DNA of 64,000 bases from Serratia quinivorans. Its GTDB lineage: Bacteria; Pseudomonadota; Gammaproteobacteria; Enterobacterales; Enterobacteriaceae. The stretch is from assembly GCA_900457075.1 (NCBI GenBank), contig UGYN01000002.1, positions 5,456,001-5,520,000 of the forward strand, read 5' to 3'. Of the stretch, positions 46,815-57,240 are shown piece by piece (the first letter of the stretch is position 1; every line of letters begins with the position of its first letter). The notes beneath the pieces are model-generated. The model ran no database searches. It had not been told where the DNA came from and saw nothing but the letters and a program-made list of their open reading frames with translations. A program made the position numbers and the translations under genes.

Positions 46815-47420
46815 ATGACTAAACATGCGCACTGCCCTACAGATACCCGTGAACATTTGCTCGCTACCGGCGAGACCCTCAGCCTGCGCCTCGGTTTTAC
46901 CGGCATGGGACTGAGCGAACTGCTGAGCACGGCGGGCGTGCCAAAAGGCTCGTTCTACCACTACTTCCGGTCGAAGGAAGTGTTTGGCGAAGCGATGCTG
47001 CAGCGCTATTTCGAACACTATGATGCGGCAATGCAGCAGCTGTTTGCCGACGATAAAGGCGATGCGCGCCACCAATTGTTAAGCTATTACGCTCAGGCGA
47101 TCAGCTACCACTGCCGCAGCGAATGCCATAACGCCTGCCTGGCGGTGAAATTGTCTGCCGAGGTGAGCGACCTGTCGGAACCCATGCGTCATGCGCTGGA
47201 AACCGGCAGTGCCCGGGTGATTGGTCACCTGCAGGATACGATTGAACGCGGGATCCGCGAAGGTTCATTGTCGCTGGCCATGAGCCCGGCGGCCACGGCG
47301 GAAACGCTGTACTCCCTGTGGCTGGGCGCCTCTTTACGCGCCAAAATCCGCCACTCGGTCGCCCCGCTGACCAGCGCGTTGGAAAGTATTGAACTGTTGT
47401 TGCGTCCGGCGCAGCGCTAA
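46815..47420 (+). CDS. nemR: TetR-family repressor NemR
   Basis: 201 residues; HTH GMGLSELLSTAGVPKGSFYHYFRSKEVFG is near identical to E. coli NemR. Cysteines in SECHNACLAVKLSAEV (about 106-110) correspond to the redox-active region with which NemR senses electrophiles, N-chloramines and bleach. I start at ATG 46815 (MTKHAHCPTDTREHLLATGE). Followed by nemA with its own operator-like site rather than tight operon spacing. Confidence 0.92.
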   Translation: MTKHAHCPTDTREHLLATGETLSLRLGFTGMGLSELLSTAGVPKGSFYHYFRSKEVFGEAMLQRYFEHYDAAMQQLFADDKGDARHQLLSYYAQAISYHCRSECHNACLAVKLSAEVSDLSEPMRHALETGSARVIGHLQDTIERGIREGSLSLAMSPAATAETLYSLWLGASLRAKIRHSVAPLTSALESIELLLRPAQR

Positions 47421-47472
47421 AAAAACCTGATTTATCATGAATTGCCGCATTGGGCGGTTTTACATTCGTTAC

Positions 47473-47487
47473 TAGTCGACCGGTCTA
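47473..47487. promoter_or_regulatory. NemR-type operator before nemA
   Basis: TAGTCGACCGGTCTA is a palindrome sharing CGGTCTATTA with the site before nemR. It lies 18-32 bp before the nemA start, in the 84-bp nemR-nemA gap. Confidence 0.5.
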
Positions 47488-47504
47488 TTAATATAGGATG
47501 CACT

Positions 47505-48602
47505 ATGAAGATTGAAAAATTGTTCTCCCCGCTGAAGGTTGGCTCTGTAACCCTGCCGAACCGCGTGTTTATGGCCCCGCTGACGCGCCTGCGCAGCATT
47601 GAGCCTGGTGATATCCCGACGCCGCTGATGGGGGAATATTATGCCCAACGCGCCAGTGCGGGTCTGATTGTCACCGAAGCCACCCAGATTTCTTTCCAGG
47701 CGAAAGGCTATGCCGGCGCACCGGGGCTGCATACCCCAGAGCAGATCGCCGCGTGGAAAAAGATCACTCAGGCGGTGCATGACAAAAACGGCCATATCGC
47801 CGTTCAGCTGTGGCACGTAGGCCGTATTTCCCATAACAGCCTGCAGCCAGGCCAACAGGCTCCGGTTGCCCCTTCTGCGATCAATGCCGACACCCGCACT
47901 ACCGTACGTGACGAAACCGGGGCCTGGGTACGAGTACCAACCTCTACCCCACGCGCCCTGGAAACTGAAGAGATCCCAGGCATCATTAACGATTTCCGCC
48001 AGGCGACTGCCAACGCCCGTGAGGCCGGTTTCGACTTTATCGAACTGCATGCGGCGCACGGCTATCTGCTGCACCAGTTTATGGCTCCGGCATCTAACCA
48101 ACGTACCGATCAGTACGGCGGCAGCATCGAAAACCGCACTCGCCTGACACTGGAAGTGGTTGACGCCAGCATCGCTGAATGGGGTTCAGAACACGTCGGT
48201 ATCCGTATTTCACCGCTGGGCCCGTTCAACGGCCTGGATAATGGTGAAGATCAGGAAGACGCGGCGCTGTATCTGATTGAAGAGCTGAACAAGCGTAACA
48301 TCGCTTTCCTGCACATTTCCGAACCCGACTGGGCCGGTGGCAAGCCTTACTCCGATGCCTTCCGTGACTCGGTACGCGCCCACTTTAAAGGGGTGATTGT
48401 CGGTGCCGGTGCCTATACCGCCGAGAAAGCAGAAGAGCTGATCAATAAAGGCTTTATCGACGCCGTGGCCTTTGGCCGTAGCTATATCGCCAACCCGGAT
48501 CTGGTTGAGCGCTTCAAGCAGAGCGCTGAGCTGAACGAACCTAAACCGGAAACTTTCTACGGTGGTGGTGCTGAAGGCTACACCGACTACCCAACGCTGT
48601 AA
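47505..48602 (+). CDS. nemA: N-ethylmaleimide reductase NemA
   Basis: 365 residues (E. coli 365), FMN-dependent Old Yellow Enzyme. [21 protein letters not shown] (His/Asn site), and [34 protein letters not shown] are family signatures. Reduces activated alkenes such as N-ethylmaleimide. ATG 47505 with AGGA; the upstream start at 47442 is unsupported. Confidence 0.95.
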   Translation: MKIEKLFSPLKVGSVTLPNRVFMAPLTRLRSIEPGDIPTPLMGEYYAQRASAGLIVTEATQISFQAKGYAGAPGLHTPEQIAAWKKITQAVHDKNGHIAVQLWHVGRISHNSLQPGQQAPVAPSAINADTRTTVRDETGAWVRVPTSTPRALETEEIPGIINDFRQATANAREAGFDFIELHAAHGYLLHQFMAPASNQRTDQYGGSIENRTRLTLEVVDASIAEWGSEHVGIRISPLGPFNGLDNGEDQEDAALYLIEELNKRNIAFLHISEPDWAGGKPYSDAFRDSVRAHFKGVIVGAGAYTAEKAEELINKGFIDAVAFGRSYIANPDLVERFKQSAELNEPKPETFYGGGAEGYTDYPTL

Positions 48603-48612
48603 GTAAAACAGC

Positions 48613-48649
48613 AAAGCCCGCCGGTATGCCAATGCCGGCGGGCTTTTTG
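48613..48649. terminator. Bidirectional terminator nemA / idi
   Basis: AAAGCCCGCCGG / CCGGCGGGCTTT stem with TTTTT, between convergent genes. Confidence 0.88.
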
Positions 48650-48672
48650 CCATTTAGGGGGAAACCTGTCAG

Positions 48673-49212
48673 TTAACTCGCAGCCAACCTTGCCCAACGT
48701 TCCATTTCATTGGCGCCAAGATCCTTCATTATTGTCAGAAACCAAACGGTAAACTTTTCAGGATTGCGCGTTGTTTCATCCGTTAATTGCTGAATATCAG
48801 TCCACGACCAACTATGGGCCTCTTCAGGCGCCCCCTGCGGTTTGCCGTCAAATAACCCGACGTAGATATGATCGAATTCGTGCTCAATTAAATCGCCGGG
48901 TACCGCAGCCTGATAGGTAAAACTGGAAACTTGTTGTAGCTCAGTGCTGAACCCCATCTCTTCCTGCAGGCGGCGCTGAGCCGCGGCCAGCGTTGACTCA
49001 CCCCAGCGCGGGTGGCCACAGCAACTGTTGGTCCATAGCCCGGCCGAGTGATACTTACTGAATGCCCGCTGTTGCAACAGCAGGCGGCCCTGGCTATCAA
49101 AGATAAAAATTGAAAATGCCCGGTGCAGTAACCCCTGTTGGTGTACCCGCGTTTTGCTTTGGGAGCCAATGGCATTATCATCAGCATCCACCAGAATTAG
49201 CATTTCATCCAT
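48673..49212 (-). CDS. idi: Isopentenyl-diphosphate delta-isomerase (type 1)
   Basis: 179 residues, Nudix-fold IPP isomerase: TNSCCGHPRWGES contains the catalytic Cys and metal His, RRLQEEMGF the Nudix-like helix and HEFDHIYVG the catalytic Glu. Interconverts IPP and DMAPP. It lies between nemA and gloA, where E. coli has nothing (E. coli idi is elsewhere), so it is an insertion. Single gene. Start ATG 49212; ATG 49203 also possible. Confidence 0.91.
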   Translation of the reverse strand: MDEMLILVDADDNAIGSQSKTRVHQQGLLHRAFSIFIFDSQGRLLLQQRAFSKYHSAGLWTNSCCGHPRWGESTLAAAQRRLQEEMGFSTELQQVSSFTYQAAVPGDLIEHEFDHIYVGLFDGKPQGAPEEAHSWSWTDIQQLTDETTRNPEKFTVWFLTIMKDLGANEMERWARLAAS

Positions 49213-49413
49213 TGATCGGCTCCTTCGGCAAACGCGATGTTCTCGTACTGAAAAAAGTCATATTAACCAGATCCAAATTTATAAATTAATCCCGCCCAAT
49301 CCGGACGCAACAACGTTATCGTGACGCGCCATCCCTTGCAGTGGTTATAGTACCTATTTCCACCCGCCACACGGCGACAAAGTGTGCGGTTGTGTTACCC
49401 TGCCGAACTGATG

Positions 49414-49428
49414 AGTGACAACGTCACT
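49414..49428. repeat. Small palindrome upstream of gloA
   Basis: AGTGAC-AAC-GTCACT, a 15-bp inverted repeat about 45 bp upstream of the gloA -35; operator-like, regulator unknown. Confidence 0.35.
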
Positions 49429-49459
49429 GATGTAGTAATGCTCCCTGCCGTGGCATACA

Positions 49460-49489
49460 TTGAAATCCCTTATGCGGCAACGCTATACT
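49460..49489 (+). promoter_or_regulatory. gloA promoter
   Basis: -35 TTGAAA (49460-49465), 18-bp spacer, -10 TATACT (49484-49489), about 55 bp before the gloA ATG. Confidence 0.6.
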
Positions 49490-49543
49490 GGATTTGCTTC
49501 AATCCATCCGCCATTGGCAACGGCACATCCAATCAGAGGAATT

Positions 49544-49951
49544 ATGCGCTTACTCCATACCATGATCCGCGTCGGTGACCTGCAACGCTCCATCGACTTC
49601 TATACCAAGGTATTAGGCATGCGCTTGCTGCGTACCAGCGAGAACCCGGAATACAAGTACTCACTGGCGTTTGTAGGCTATACCGATGAAAGCGAAGGTG
49701 CGGTGATTGAACTGACCTATAACTGGGGCACCGACAGCTACGAAATGGGCACCGCATTCGGCCACCTGGCACTGGGTGTGGATGATGTCGCCGCAACCTG
49801 TGACAGCATTCGTAATGCCGGCGGCAAGGTCACTCGCGAAGCCGGCCCGGTCAAGGGCGGCACCACGGTTATCGCCTTTGTTGAAGATCCGGACGGTTAT
49901 AAAATCGAACTGATCGAAAACAAACACGCCGGCCACGGCCTCGGCCACTAA
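49544..49951 (+). CDS. gloA: Lactoylglutathione lyase (glyoxalase I)
   Basis: 135 residues as in E. coli. Metal ligands fall in [11 protein letters not shown] (His5), VIELTYNWG (Glu), [10 protein letters not shown] (His) and GYKIELIE (Glu). Detoxifies methylglyoxal through its glutathione hemithioacetal. ATG 49544 is 4 nt after AGAGGA. Precedes rnt as in E. coli. Confidence 0.95.
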   Translation: MRLLHTMIRVGDLQRSIDFYTKVLGMRLLRTSENPEYKYSLAFVGYTDESEGAVIELTYNWGTDSYEMGTAFGHLALGVDDVAATCDSIRNAGGKVTREAGPVKGGTTVIAFVEDPDGYKIELIENKHAGHGLGH

Positions 49952-50062
49952 GGTCAACCAGGGGCGCTTACTGCGCCCTTGTTTTTCCCGCGTGATTACC
50001 GCCTGCAACCGGGCGCAAAATTTGCCATAATGCGCGCTGCATTCGATGAAGATAAGAAACTG

Positions 50063-50710
50063 ATGGCCGAAAAAAGTGATCTTAACGCCCTGAGTGGCCG
50101 TTTTCGTGGGTTTTACCCCGTAGTAATAGATATAGAAACTGCCGGATTTAATGCCAAAACTGACGCGCTGCTGGAGATTGCCGCCGTTACGTTAAAAATG
50201 GATGAAGACGGCTGGTTGCAGCAGGACGAAACCCTGCATTTTCACGTGGAGCCTTTTGAAGGTGCCAACCTGCAACCCGAAGCGCTGGCTTTTAACGGCA
50301 TAGATCCGAGTAATCCCCTGCGCGGTGCAGTCAGTGAATACGATGCACTGCACGCTATTTTTAAAGCGGTGCGCAAGGGCATTAAGGATCGCGGCTGTAA
50401 CCGGGCGATAATTGTGGCGCATAACGCCAATTTTGATCACAGTTTCCTGATGGCTGCCGCCGAGCGTGCCAGCCTGAAACGCAATCCTTTCCATCCTTTC
50501 GCCACCTTTGACACCGCGGCGTTAAGCGGACTGGTGTTGGGACAAACGGTACTGGCCAAAGCCTGCATTGCCGCCGATATTCCCTTCGATAGTGCCCAGG
50601 CCCATTCAGCGCTGTATGATACCGAGCAAACTGCTCAGCTGTTCTGCGAGCTGGTTAACCGCTGGAAACGCCTTGGCGGTTGGCCGCTGGCGGTCACGAA
50701 TACCGACTAA
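50063..50710 (+). CDS. rnt: Ribonuclease T
   Basis: 215 residues of the DEDDh exonuclease family: [24 protein letters not shown] (first Asp/Glu pair), [15 protein letters not shown] (Asp), and [15 protein letters not shown] (His, Asp). Trims tRNA and other RNA 3' ends. The start codon ATG 50063 matches the E. coli length; frames upstream lack ribosome sites. E. coli lhr, which follows rnt, is absent; grxD is convergent here. Confidence 0.94.
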   Translation: MAEKSDLNALSGRFRGFYPVVIDIETAGFNAKTDALLEIAAVTLKMDEDGWLQQDETLHFHVEPFEGANLQPEALAFNGIDPSNPLRGAVSEYDALHAIFKAVRKGIKDRGCNRAIIVAHNANFDHSFLMAAAERASLKRNPFHPFATFDTAALSGLVLGQTVLAKACIAADIPFDSAQAHSALYDTEQTAQLFCELVNRWKRLGGWPLAVTNTD

Positions 50711-50753
50711 GAAAAAAAATCGGGCGGCCCAGTATTAGCTGGCACCGCCCGAT
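50711..50753 (-). terminator. grxD terminator
   Basis: On the minus strand, ATCGGGCGG / CCGCCCGAT is followed by eight T. It lies between the convergent ends of rnt and grxD. Confidence 0.8.
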
Positions 50754-50779
50754 GACTTCCAACAATAAAACCGAGCCGA

Positions 50780-51127
50780 TTATGGCTGCTGGTCTTCCTG
50801 CTGTTTGTACTTCTCTGCCGTTTCTTTGATCAGCTGCTGCAATTCGCCGCGCTGATACATTTCCATGATGATATCACAGCCGCCTACCAGCTCACCGTCT
50901 ACCCACAGCTGCGGGAAGGTCGGCCAGTTAGCGTATTTCGGCAACTCGGAACGGATGTCCGGGTTCTGCAGAATATCAACGTAAGCAAAGCGTTCGCCAC
51001 AGGCAGACAGTGCCTGCACGGCTTGCGCCGAGAAACCGCAGTTTGGCAATTTCGGTGAACCTTTCATATACAGCAGAATTGGGTTCTCAGTGATCTGGTG
51101 CTGAATTTTTTCAATCGTCGTCGTCAT
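50780..51127 (-). CDS. grxD: Monothiol glutaredoxin 4
   Basis: 115 residues. Active site CGFS (PNCGFSAQAVQAL) and the glutathione-binding FPQLWVDGELVGGCDI identify GrxD, which binds and transfers 2Fe-2S clusters. Q/E-rich tail. Encoded divergently from mepH. Confidence 0.96.
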   Translation of the reverse strand: MTTTIEKIQHQITENPILLYMKGSPKLPNCGFSAQAVQALSACGERFAYVDILQNPDIRSELPKYANWPTFPQLWVDGELVGGCDIIMEMYQRGELQQLIKETAEKYKQQEDQQP

Positions 51128-51541
51128 TATATTGCTTCCTCAAGCCAAATCTCATGGCTACAACATGCATCACACTGGCTATTGTAGCGGCTGGAACAGT
51201 TGCAAGAAAACGCCATCTTTTGCAAGGGCATTCCCCCGTTGTCAGTCGCGTCTCACCGGCAGGGCCTTTCCGGTCAAAACATATGCTCAGAATAACATTT
51301 TTAATCCGGCCATTTCACTAATATATTTCCTGTCAAAAAGTGCACCTTAATAAATTCCCTGGCGGTCATTGTTGGTTTTTTATACATCAACAGTTTGATT
51401 TTTCGGCAAAAAAAATGCTATTAACGTTTTCTCACAATATGGATTATCATTTATGAGTTCTTCGCTGTTTTATATGGCGAAATTCGGGAATACTGTCACT
51501 CATTCGATATCTGTTCCGGGGCCAAGGTTGGTAACGTCGAC
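51128..51541. promoter_or_regulatory. Divergent region grxD / mepH
   Basis: A 414-bp AT-rich stretch. TTGCAAGAAA... / ...TTTTGCAA near 51202-51227 can form a hairpin. No convincing promoter pair was found by eye. Confidence 0.35.
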
Positions 51542-52363
51542 ATGCGTTTAATTCTTACGCTTTTTGTGCTGTTGTTTACACAGCTATTCTTTAATCTGGC
51601 GCATGCAGCGCCACAGGCACGTGTTGCCGCTGAGCAGCGCAAGAGCCACGTAAACGAAGCCCGGCCGGATGACCGCAAGAAAAAGAAAGCGGTTAAGGCC
51701 AGCAGCAAAAAAGTAAAAGTCACTACTCCGCAGAAAACCGCCAAGGTCTCCAAAACCAAAACAGAAAAAACCGCTAAAAAGATCGTTAGCGCAAAATCAA
51801 AAAACAAAACTCATAAAATAGCCAAAATTAAAGTGACCCCACCGAAGAAGGGCTATAAAAAAGGCTATGGGCGCCATCGTGAAACCGGTATGGCAACCGC
51901 CAAATTGGTGGCTGACGAAAAACCACTGAAGCTCAGCCCTGCGCACAAAAAACGCTACCAGCATGCCAAGCAAACCGCGATGGCCAAGCTGATGGATCAA
52001 ATGGGTAAACCTTATCGCTGGGGTGGCTCCTCGCCAAGAACCGGCTTTGACTGTAGCGGTCTGATTTATTACGCCTATAAAGACATCGTTAAAATTAAAA
52101 TGCCGCGTACCGCCAACGAGATGTATCACCTGCGTGACGCAGCGCCGATCAAGAAGAGTGAGCTGGAAAGCGGCGATCTGGTGTTCTTCCGCATTAACAA
52201 CCGCGGCGTGGCAGACCATGTTGGGGTTTATTTGGGTAACGGCAAATTCATTCAGTCCCCGCGTACCGGCGAAGAAATCCGCATCAGCCAGCTCGATAAC
52301 GACTACTGGCAAAACCACTACATCGGCGCACGCCGGGTAGTCACGCCAAAAACCATTCGATAA
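51542..52363 (+). CDS. mepH: Murein DD-endopeptidase MepH
   Basis: 273 residues. N-terminal signal peptide (about 1-22), a long Lys-rich linker (about 35-120), then an NlpC/P60 domain: FDCSGLIYYAYK (catalytic Cys) and DHVGVYLGNGKFIQSP (catalytic His). It cleaves D-Ala-mDAP crosslinks. E. coli MepH (YdhO) is 271 residues and the grxD-mepH-sodB order is conserved. Confidence 0.93.
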   Translation: MRLILTLFVLLFTQLFFNLAHAAPQARVAAEQRKSHVNEARPDDRKKKKAVKASSKKVKVTTPQKTAKVSKTKTEKTAKKIVSAKSKNKTHKIAKIKVTPPKKGYKKGYGRHRETGMATAKLVADEKPLKLSPAHKKRYQHAKQTAMAKLMDQMGKPYRWGGSSPRTGFDCSGLIYYAYKDIVKIKMPRTANEMYHLRDAAPIKKSELESGDLVFFRINNRGVADHVGVYLGNGKFIQSPRTGEEIRISQLDNDYWQNHYIGARRVVTPKTIR

Positions 52364-52556
52364 ACTCCCTTGCGGCTGGCACTGTCAGCCGCTCTCCCCT
52401 GATCGTTTCCCCAAACCTCGTAGTCATAGCCAATCCCTTGCCCGTTCCCCCTGTAATTCATCGCGAAAATTGCTAAGCTAAATACCCACAATAAAAACAG
52501 GCCAATCTAATACCCGTTGTTCCGACGGTGGACTGGCACTGTACAAGGAGAAAGCA

Positions 52557-53135
52557 ATGTCGTTTGAACTTCCTGCATTACCTTATGAAAAAAACGCCCT
52601 CGAACCGCACATTTCCGCAGAAACTCTGGAATACCATTATGGCAAGCATCACAACGCCTACGTGGTGAACCTGAACAATCTGCTGAAAGGCAGCAAGTTT
52701 GAAGGGTTGTCCCTCGAAGAGATCGTTAAGGCCTCTGACGGCGGCATCTTCAACAATGCGGCCCAGGTATGGAACCACACTTTCTATTGGCACTGTCTGT
52801 CGCCACAGGGCGGCGGTGAGCCTGAAGGTAAACTGGCCGTGGCGATTAATCAGGCATTTGGTTCTTTCGCCGAATTTAAACAGCAATTCAGCGACGCCGC
52901 AGTGAAAAACTTTGGCGCAGGCTGGACCTGGTTGGTGAAAAAACCGGAGGGTTCGCTGGCGATTGTTAACACCTCAAACGCAGCGACACCGCTAACCGGT
53001 GATGATAAACCGCTACTGACCGTCGACGTTTGGGAACACGCCTATTACATCGATTACCGCAACGCGCGACCTGCCTACCTGGAAAACTTCTGGGCACTGG
53101 TTAACTGGGCATTTGTGGAAAAGAACCTGGCGTAA
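52557..53135 (+). CDS. sodB: Iron superoxide dismutase
   Basis: 192 residues; metal ligands His27 ([10 protein letters not shown]), His74 (WNHTFYW), Asp157 and His161 ([13 protein letters not shown]). The [10 protein letters not shown] and lack of Mn-type residues point to the Fe enzyme. Cytosolic. Ribosome site AAGGAG is 8 nt before ATG. E. coli ydhP, which follows sodB, is missing. Confidence 0.96.
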   Translation: MSFELPALPYEKNALEPHISAETLEYHYGKHHNAYVVNLNNLLKGSKFEGLSLEEIVKASDGGIFNNAAQVWNHTFYWHCLSPQGGGEPEGKLAVAINQAFGSFAEFKQQFSDAAVKNFGAGWTWLVKKPEGSLAIVNTSNAATPLTGDDKPLLTVDVWEHAYYIDYRNARPAYLENFWALVNWAFVEKNLA

Positions 53136-53151
53136 CGCGGGGAAAAACAAT

Positions 53152-53176
53152 CAGGCGCAGCGGGCTGCGCCTGTTT
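53152..53176 (+). terminator. sodB terminator
   Basis: CAGGCGCAG / CTGCGCCTG stem with a CGGG loop, followed by TTTT, 16 nt after the sodB stop. Confidence 0.85.
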
Positions 53177-53188
53177 TACTTGAGGGGA

Positions 53189-53278
53189 TCAGTTCAAAGC
53201 AGCGGTGAAGCTGAAAGCAATAATCACGGCCAGCGCACAAACGGTGGTGAACAGTGACATTTTCAGATCGGTATCCAT
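53189..53278 (-). CDS. ynhF: Small membrane protein YnhF (29 residues)
   Basis: Too short for standard ORF calls. The minus strand encodes MDTDLKMSLFTTVCALAVII plus AFSFTAALN, with AAGGAG 5 nt before ATG. It matches the E. coli 29-residue YnhF, which also ends in TAALH and lies next to purR. One membrane helix; function unknown. Confidence 0.85.
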   Translation of the reverse strand: MDTDLKMSLFTTVCALAVIIAFSFTAALN

Positions 53279-53539
53279 TACAACTCCTTTTCAGATTGGG
53301 TTTCCCAAGGGTAAAAGGCACACAATTAATGCGTCAAACCATTTTCACACAGTTGAACAATAAAATCTTGTTATCATTTCCCGGTTTATTATACCGATTA
53401 CCTCTTCCACTTTGGCTCAATATGGGACAAAATTCGCAGTTCACAACTGTGTACCGGCAAAATGCCCCTCCTGACCAAGCGCTGACGACTTCAACACACT
53501 AAAAACTCAGTTTTCGCTTCTTTGGAGAAGGATCTACGC

Positions 53540-53556
53540 AGGCAAACGATTAACAT
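53540..53556. promoter_or_regulatory. PurR-operator-like site
   Basis: AGGCAAACGATTAACAT resembles the E. coli purR operator (core GCAAACGTTTAC) with one or two mismatches; 46-62 bp upstream of purR, consistent with autorepression. Confidence 0.5.
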
Positions 53557-53601
53557 CACACTTACATACTGCAACATGTGAGTTCAGGAGTCATTCTTTA
53601 C

Positions 53602-54627
53602 ATGGCAACGATTAAAGATGTGGCCAAACGCGCTGGCGTTTCCACCACCACCGTTTCGCACGTCATCAATAAGACTCGTTTCGTCGCCGAAGAGACAAAA
53701 GCGGCCGTTGGCGCTGCGATTAAAGAGCTGCATTACTCACCCAGCGCCGTAGCGCGCAGCCTGAAGGTCAATCACACCAAATCGATTGGCCTGCTGGCCA
53801 CCTCCAGCGAAGCCCCCTACTTTGCCGAAGTGATCGAGGCGGTAGAAAACAGCTGCTACAGCAAAGGCTATACGCTGATTTTGTGTAACTCGCACAACAA
53901 TCTGGACAAACAGCGGGCCTATCTGGCGATGCTGGCGCAAAAGCGTGTTGATGGTCTGCTGGTGATGTGTTCGGAATATCCAGACCAATTGCTCGGCATG
54001 CTGGAAGACTACCGCAACATCCCAATGGTCGTGATGGACTGGGGCGCGGCCCGCGGTGATTTTACCGATAGCATCATTGATAACGCCTTCGCAGGCGGCT
54101 ATCTGGCCGGGCGTTATCTGATTGAACGCGGTCACCGCGATATCGGAGCCATTCCAGGCCAACTGTCGCGCAATACCGGTGGCGGCCGCCATCAGGGCTT
54201 TTTAAAAGCCATGGAAGAAGCCAATATCGAAGTACGCGACGAGTGGATTGTTCAGGGTGACTTTGAGCCGGAATCCGGCTACAAGGCCATGCACCAGATC
54301 CTGTCGCAAAAACATCGCCCGACCGCGGTATTCTGCGGCGGCGACATCATGGCGATGGGCGCGATCTGCGCCGCCGACGAACTTGGGCTGCGGGTGCCAC
54401 AAGACATTTCGGTGATTGGCTACGATAACGTGCGTAACGCCCGCTATTTCACCCCGGCACTGACCACCATTCATCAACCCAAAGAGCGTTTGGGTGAAAT
54501 GGCGTTCACCATGTTGCTGGACCGTATTATCAGCAAGCGTGAAGAGTCGCAGGTGATTGAAGTGCATCCGAAACTGATTGAGCGCCGTTCGGTCGCTGAC
54601 GGCCCATTCATCGATTACCGCCGCTAA
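53602..54627 (+). CDS. purR: Purine repressor PurR
   Basis: 341 residues. LacI-family [23 protein letters not shown] with hinge PSAVARSLK, then a periplasmic-binding-like domain for hypoxanthine/guanine co-repressor. Start ATG 53602; the GTG at 53578 is not supported. E. coli length 341. Its stop overlaps the opposing punR stop by 4 bp. Confidence 0.97.
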   Translation: MATIKDVAKRAGVSTTTVSHVINKTRFVAEETKAAVGAAIKELHYSPSAVARSLKVNHTKSIGLLATSSEAPYFAEVIEAVENSCYSKGYTLILCNSHNNLDKQRAYLAMLAQKRVDGLLVMCSEYPDQLLGMLEDYRNIPMVVMDWGAARGDFTDSIIDNAFAGGYLAGRYLIERGHRDIGAIPGQLSRNTGGGRHQGFLKAMEEANIEVRDEWIVQGDFEPESGYKAMHQILSQKHRPTAVFCGGDIMAMGAICAADELGLRVPQDISVIGYDNVRNARYFTPALTTIHQPKERLGEMAFTMLLDRIISKREESQVIEVHPKLIERRSVADGPFIDYRR

Positions 54628-55568
54628 TTGCTAATGCCGGAGGCCGCTGTGGTTTCCGGCACCACTTCGCTTAGCCATTCCTGATTCAGCGTTTCACTGT
54701 CCCCCAGGTAATCCAACAGCCAGGCCATCGCCGGTGATGGCGTATTCTGCTGCCAGGTCAGACAACAGGGGCTGGCCGGAAACGGCTGCTGCAGCTGCAA
54801 CGCTACCAGTTCCCCACGCTGCACCAATGGCAAGGCCTGATGCGCCGGCATCATGCCAACGCACAGGCCGGCACACAGACAATCCAGCGCCGAGGCCCAG
54901 TCCGGCACCACCAGCCGCCGTTGGTTGTCCAGTGTCCAGGTGACCCGCTTGGGCAGGTTGCGCGAGGTATCTTCCAGACACAGCGACGGGAAAGGCCTCA
55001 GTTGCTCATCTTTCAACAGGCCATCCATCATCGCCAGCGGATGCTGCGGACTGACCACGCACAGCCAGCGCATGTCGCCCATATCGCGAAAGGCAAACCC
55101 GCCGCCGACCGGCACCGCACGCGTCGCCCCAATCGCCATATCGGCACGCCCGTCCACCAGCGCATCCCAGACGCCGTTAAACACCTCAGGTTGGACCATC
55201 AGTTCTACGTCGGGGAAATGGCGATAGAAGTCCAGTACCAGTTGGCGGCAGCGCTGGGGTTTAACAATGATGTCTACCGCAATTTTCAGTTGGCCACGCC
55301 AACCGTTAGCCACCTGCTGACACTGGCGGCGGGTGTCGAGCATTTTTTTGATGACACTGCGTGCCTCCTGCACAAACACCACGCCGGCCGGGGTCAGTTC
55401 CACGTCACGATGACGCCGTTCAAACAGCGGAACCGCCAGCCATTGTTCCAATTGCCGCACGGTATAACTGACCGCCGAGGGCACTCGGTGCAGCTCATGC
55501 GCCGCTGCGCTGAAGCTGCCGGTGCGGGCGACCGCATCTACCACATCGAGAGAATATTCAGACCACAT
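54624..55568 (-). CDS. punR: LysR regulator PunR
   Basis: 314 residues. LysR HTH ([29 protein letters not shown]) aligned with E. coli PunR (YdhB), including [15 protein letters not shown] at the start. Activates the purine nucleoside exporter gene punC in E. coli, which is divergent here too. Start ATG 55568. Confidence 0.93.
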   Translation of the reverse strand: MWSEYSLDVVDAVARTGSFSAAAHELHRVPSAVSYTVRQLEQWLAVPLFERRHRDVELTPAGVVFVQEARSVIKKMLDTRRQCQQVANGWRGQLKIAVDIIVKPQRCRQLVLDFYRHFPDVELMVQPEVFNGVWDALVDGRADMAIGATRAVPVGGGFAFRDMGDMRWLCVVSPQHPLAMMDGLLKDEQLRPFPSLCLEDTSRNLPKRVTWTLDNQRRLVVPDWASALDCLCAGLCVGMMPAHQALPLVQRGELVALQLQQPFPASPCCLTWQQNTPSPAMAWLLDYLGDSETLNQEWLSEVVPETTAASGISN

Positions 55569-55691
55569 AACCTTGCCTTCAATTTTTTTAACAGCACCTC
55601 GCAAATATTACCGTTTCACAAGCAGAGATCCAGCCGGATACACTTGCCGGCGCTAAAAACCTGCGACAATAAAATATTAATGAGAAATACC

Positions 55692-56900
55692 ATGCGAAAT
55701 TCCTTTGGTTTTATGTTCTATCTTGCCGGCCTGAGTATGCTGGGTTACCTGGCCACCGACATGTACCTGCCCGCCTTTGGCATAATGCAGCAAGACCTGC
55801 AAATTTCCGCCGGGGCGATCAGCGCCAGCCTGAGTATCTTCCTGGCCGGCTTCGCCTTTGCTCAATTGCTCTGGGGGCCACTTTCCGACCGCCTCGGCCG
55901 TAAACCGGTGTTGCTGATTGGCCTGGCGCTGTTTGCCCTGGGTTGCCTTGGCATGCTGTGGGTACAAAATGCCGTTCAACTGTGGTCACTGCGTTTCATC
56001 CAGGCCATTGGCGTCTGTTCCGCCGCCGTCACCTGGCAGGCACTGGTGATTGACCGCTACCGTGAAGGCAAGGCCAACCGGGTCTTCGCTACCATTATGC
56101 CGTTGGTGGCACTCTCTCCGGCGCTGGCGCCACTGGTCGGTGCCTGGCTGTTGAACCACATGGGCTGGCGTGCCATTTTTGCCGTGCTGCTGGGCATTAC
56201 CATCATTCTCCTGCTGCCGACTCTGCTGTTGAAAGAAAACGCTAAACCCTTGCCTTCCGCAGAAAAGAAAAACAGCCTGACCTTCTGGCAACTGCTTAAA
56301 TCCCCGGTGTTCAGCGGCAGCGTTACCATCTTTGCCGCCTGCTCAGCCGGCTTCTTCGCCTGGCTGACCGGTTCACCCTTTATTCTTGGCGATATGGGGT
56401 ACAGCCCAAATGATATCGGCCTGAGCTATGTGCCGCAGACCCTGGCCTTCCTGTTAGGGGGTTATGGCTGCCGCACCGCGTTAAATCGCATTAATGGCAA
56501 CACCTTACTGCCGTGGCTGCTGGTAGCTTATGGCATCAGCATGGTGGCGTTATATCTGGTTGCCACGCTGACCGAGCCAACGCTCACCACGCTGCTGATC
56601 CCGTTCTGCGTGATGGCGCTGGTCAACGGTGCCAGCTACCCAATCGTAGTGGCGAATGCGTTAACCCCGTTCCCGGAAGGCACAGGCAAAGCCGCAGCGC
56701 TGCAAAACACCCTGCAGTTGGGCCTGTGTTTTGTCGCCAGCATGCTGGTATCGGCCTTTATCGAACAGCCGCTGTTGGCAACGGTGACGGTGATGGTTTC
56801 TACGGTGGTATTAGCCGCATTGGGCTATATGCTGCAACGGGGAAAAGTGATGGATGAACAGCAGGCGACGCGACAGGAACATGCTAACTCTGCGTCATAA
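55692..56900 (+). CDS. punC: Purine nucleoside transporter PunC
   Basis: 402 residues, 12 membrane helices, MFS drug:H+ antiporter type. [19 protein letters not shown] is the helix 2-3 motif, and [21 protein letters not shown] the start. E. coli PunC (YdhC) is 403 residues. ATG 55692 gives the best fit and is preceded by GAGA; ATG 55680 is possible. Frames farther upstream overlap punR and are false. Confidence 0.92.
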   Translation: MRNSFGFMFYLAGLSMLGYLATDMYLPAFGIMQQDLQISAGAISASLSIFLAGFAFAQLLWGPLSDRLGRKPVLLIGLALFALGCLGMLWVQNAVQLWSLRFIQAIGVCSAAVTWQALVIDRYREGKANRVFATIMPLVALSPALAPLVGAWLLNHMGWRAIFAVLLGITIILLLPTLLLKENAKPLPSAEKKNSLTFWQLLKSPVFSGSVTIFAACSAGFFAWLTGSPFILGDMGYSPNDIGLSYVPQTLAFLLGGYGCRTALNRINGNTLLPWLLVAYGISMVALYLVATLTEPTLTTLLIPFCVMALVNGASYPIVVANALTPFPEGTGKAAALQNTLQLGLCFVASMLVSAFIEQPLLATVTVMVSTVVLAALGYMLQRGKVMDEQQATRQEHANSAS

Positions 56901-57240
56901 TTATATGTATTAATAATCACTTAAAGAATATTTTTGCCGAGTGCGATTTACAGTTGAGTAAGCGCCTCGGCAAGCCTATACTCAAAACGACCTTTTAAAA
57001 TAACACTTTTATAATTTCTTTATCACAAATTGCTGTTGTGTACGCGTATGGCGTCACACTTTTTTAAGGATTGTCTTTCCAGCGTTTCTTGCGCAGGAAC
57101 CTTCTTAAAATTTTCCTCTGTTCATAGTCGGATATCAGACGCCACGGGACTTTTTACCGTAGGTAAACGTATGCACCCGCAGAATTTGTCTAAGCTATTT
57201 TTTGGCGGGTCATAAGTCAGAAGAAGGTGATGGAGAAGCT
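56901..57240. promoter_or_regulatory. Long leader of cfa
   Basis: 340 bp, AT-rich. In E. coli cfa has a sigma-S promoter and a long regulated leader bound by RydC; the leader length here is compatible, but I could not place promoter elements or pairing sites with confidence. Confidence 0.35.

Noticed and set aside
54840..55679. N-terminal extension of punC back to 54840
   Set aside because: Runs antisense through punR; the conserved start and ribosome site are at 55692.
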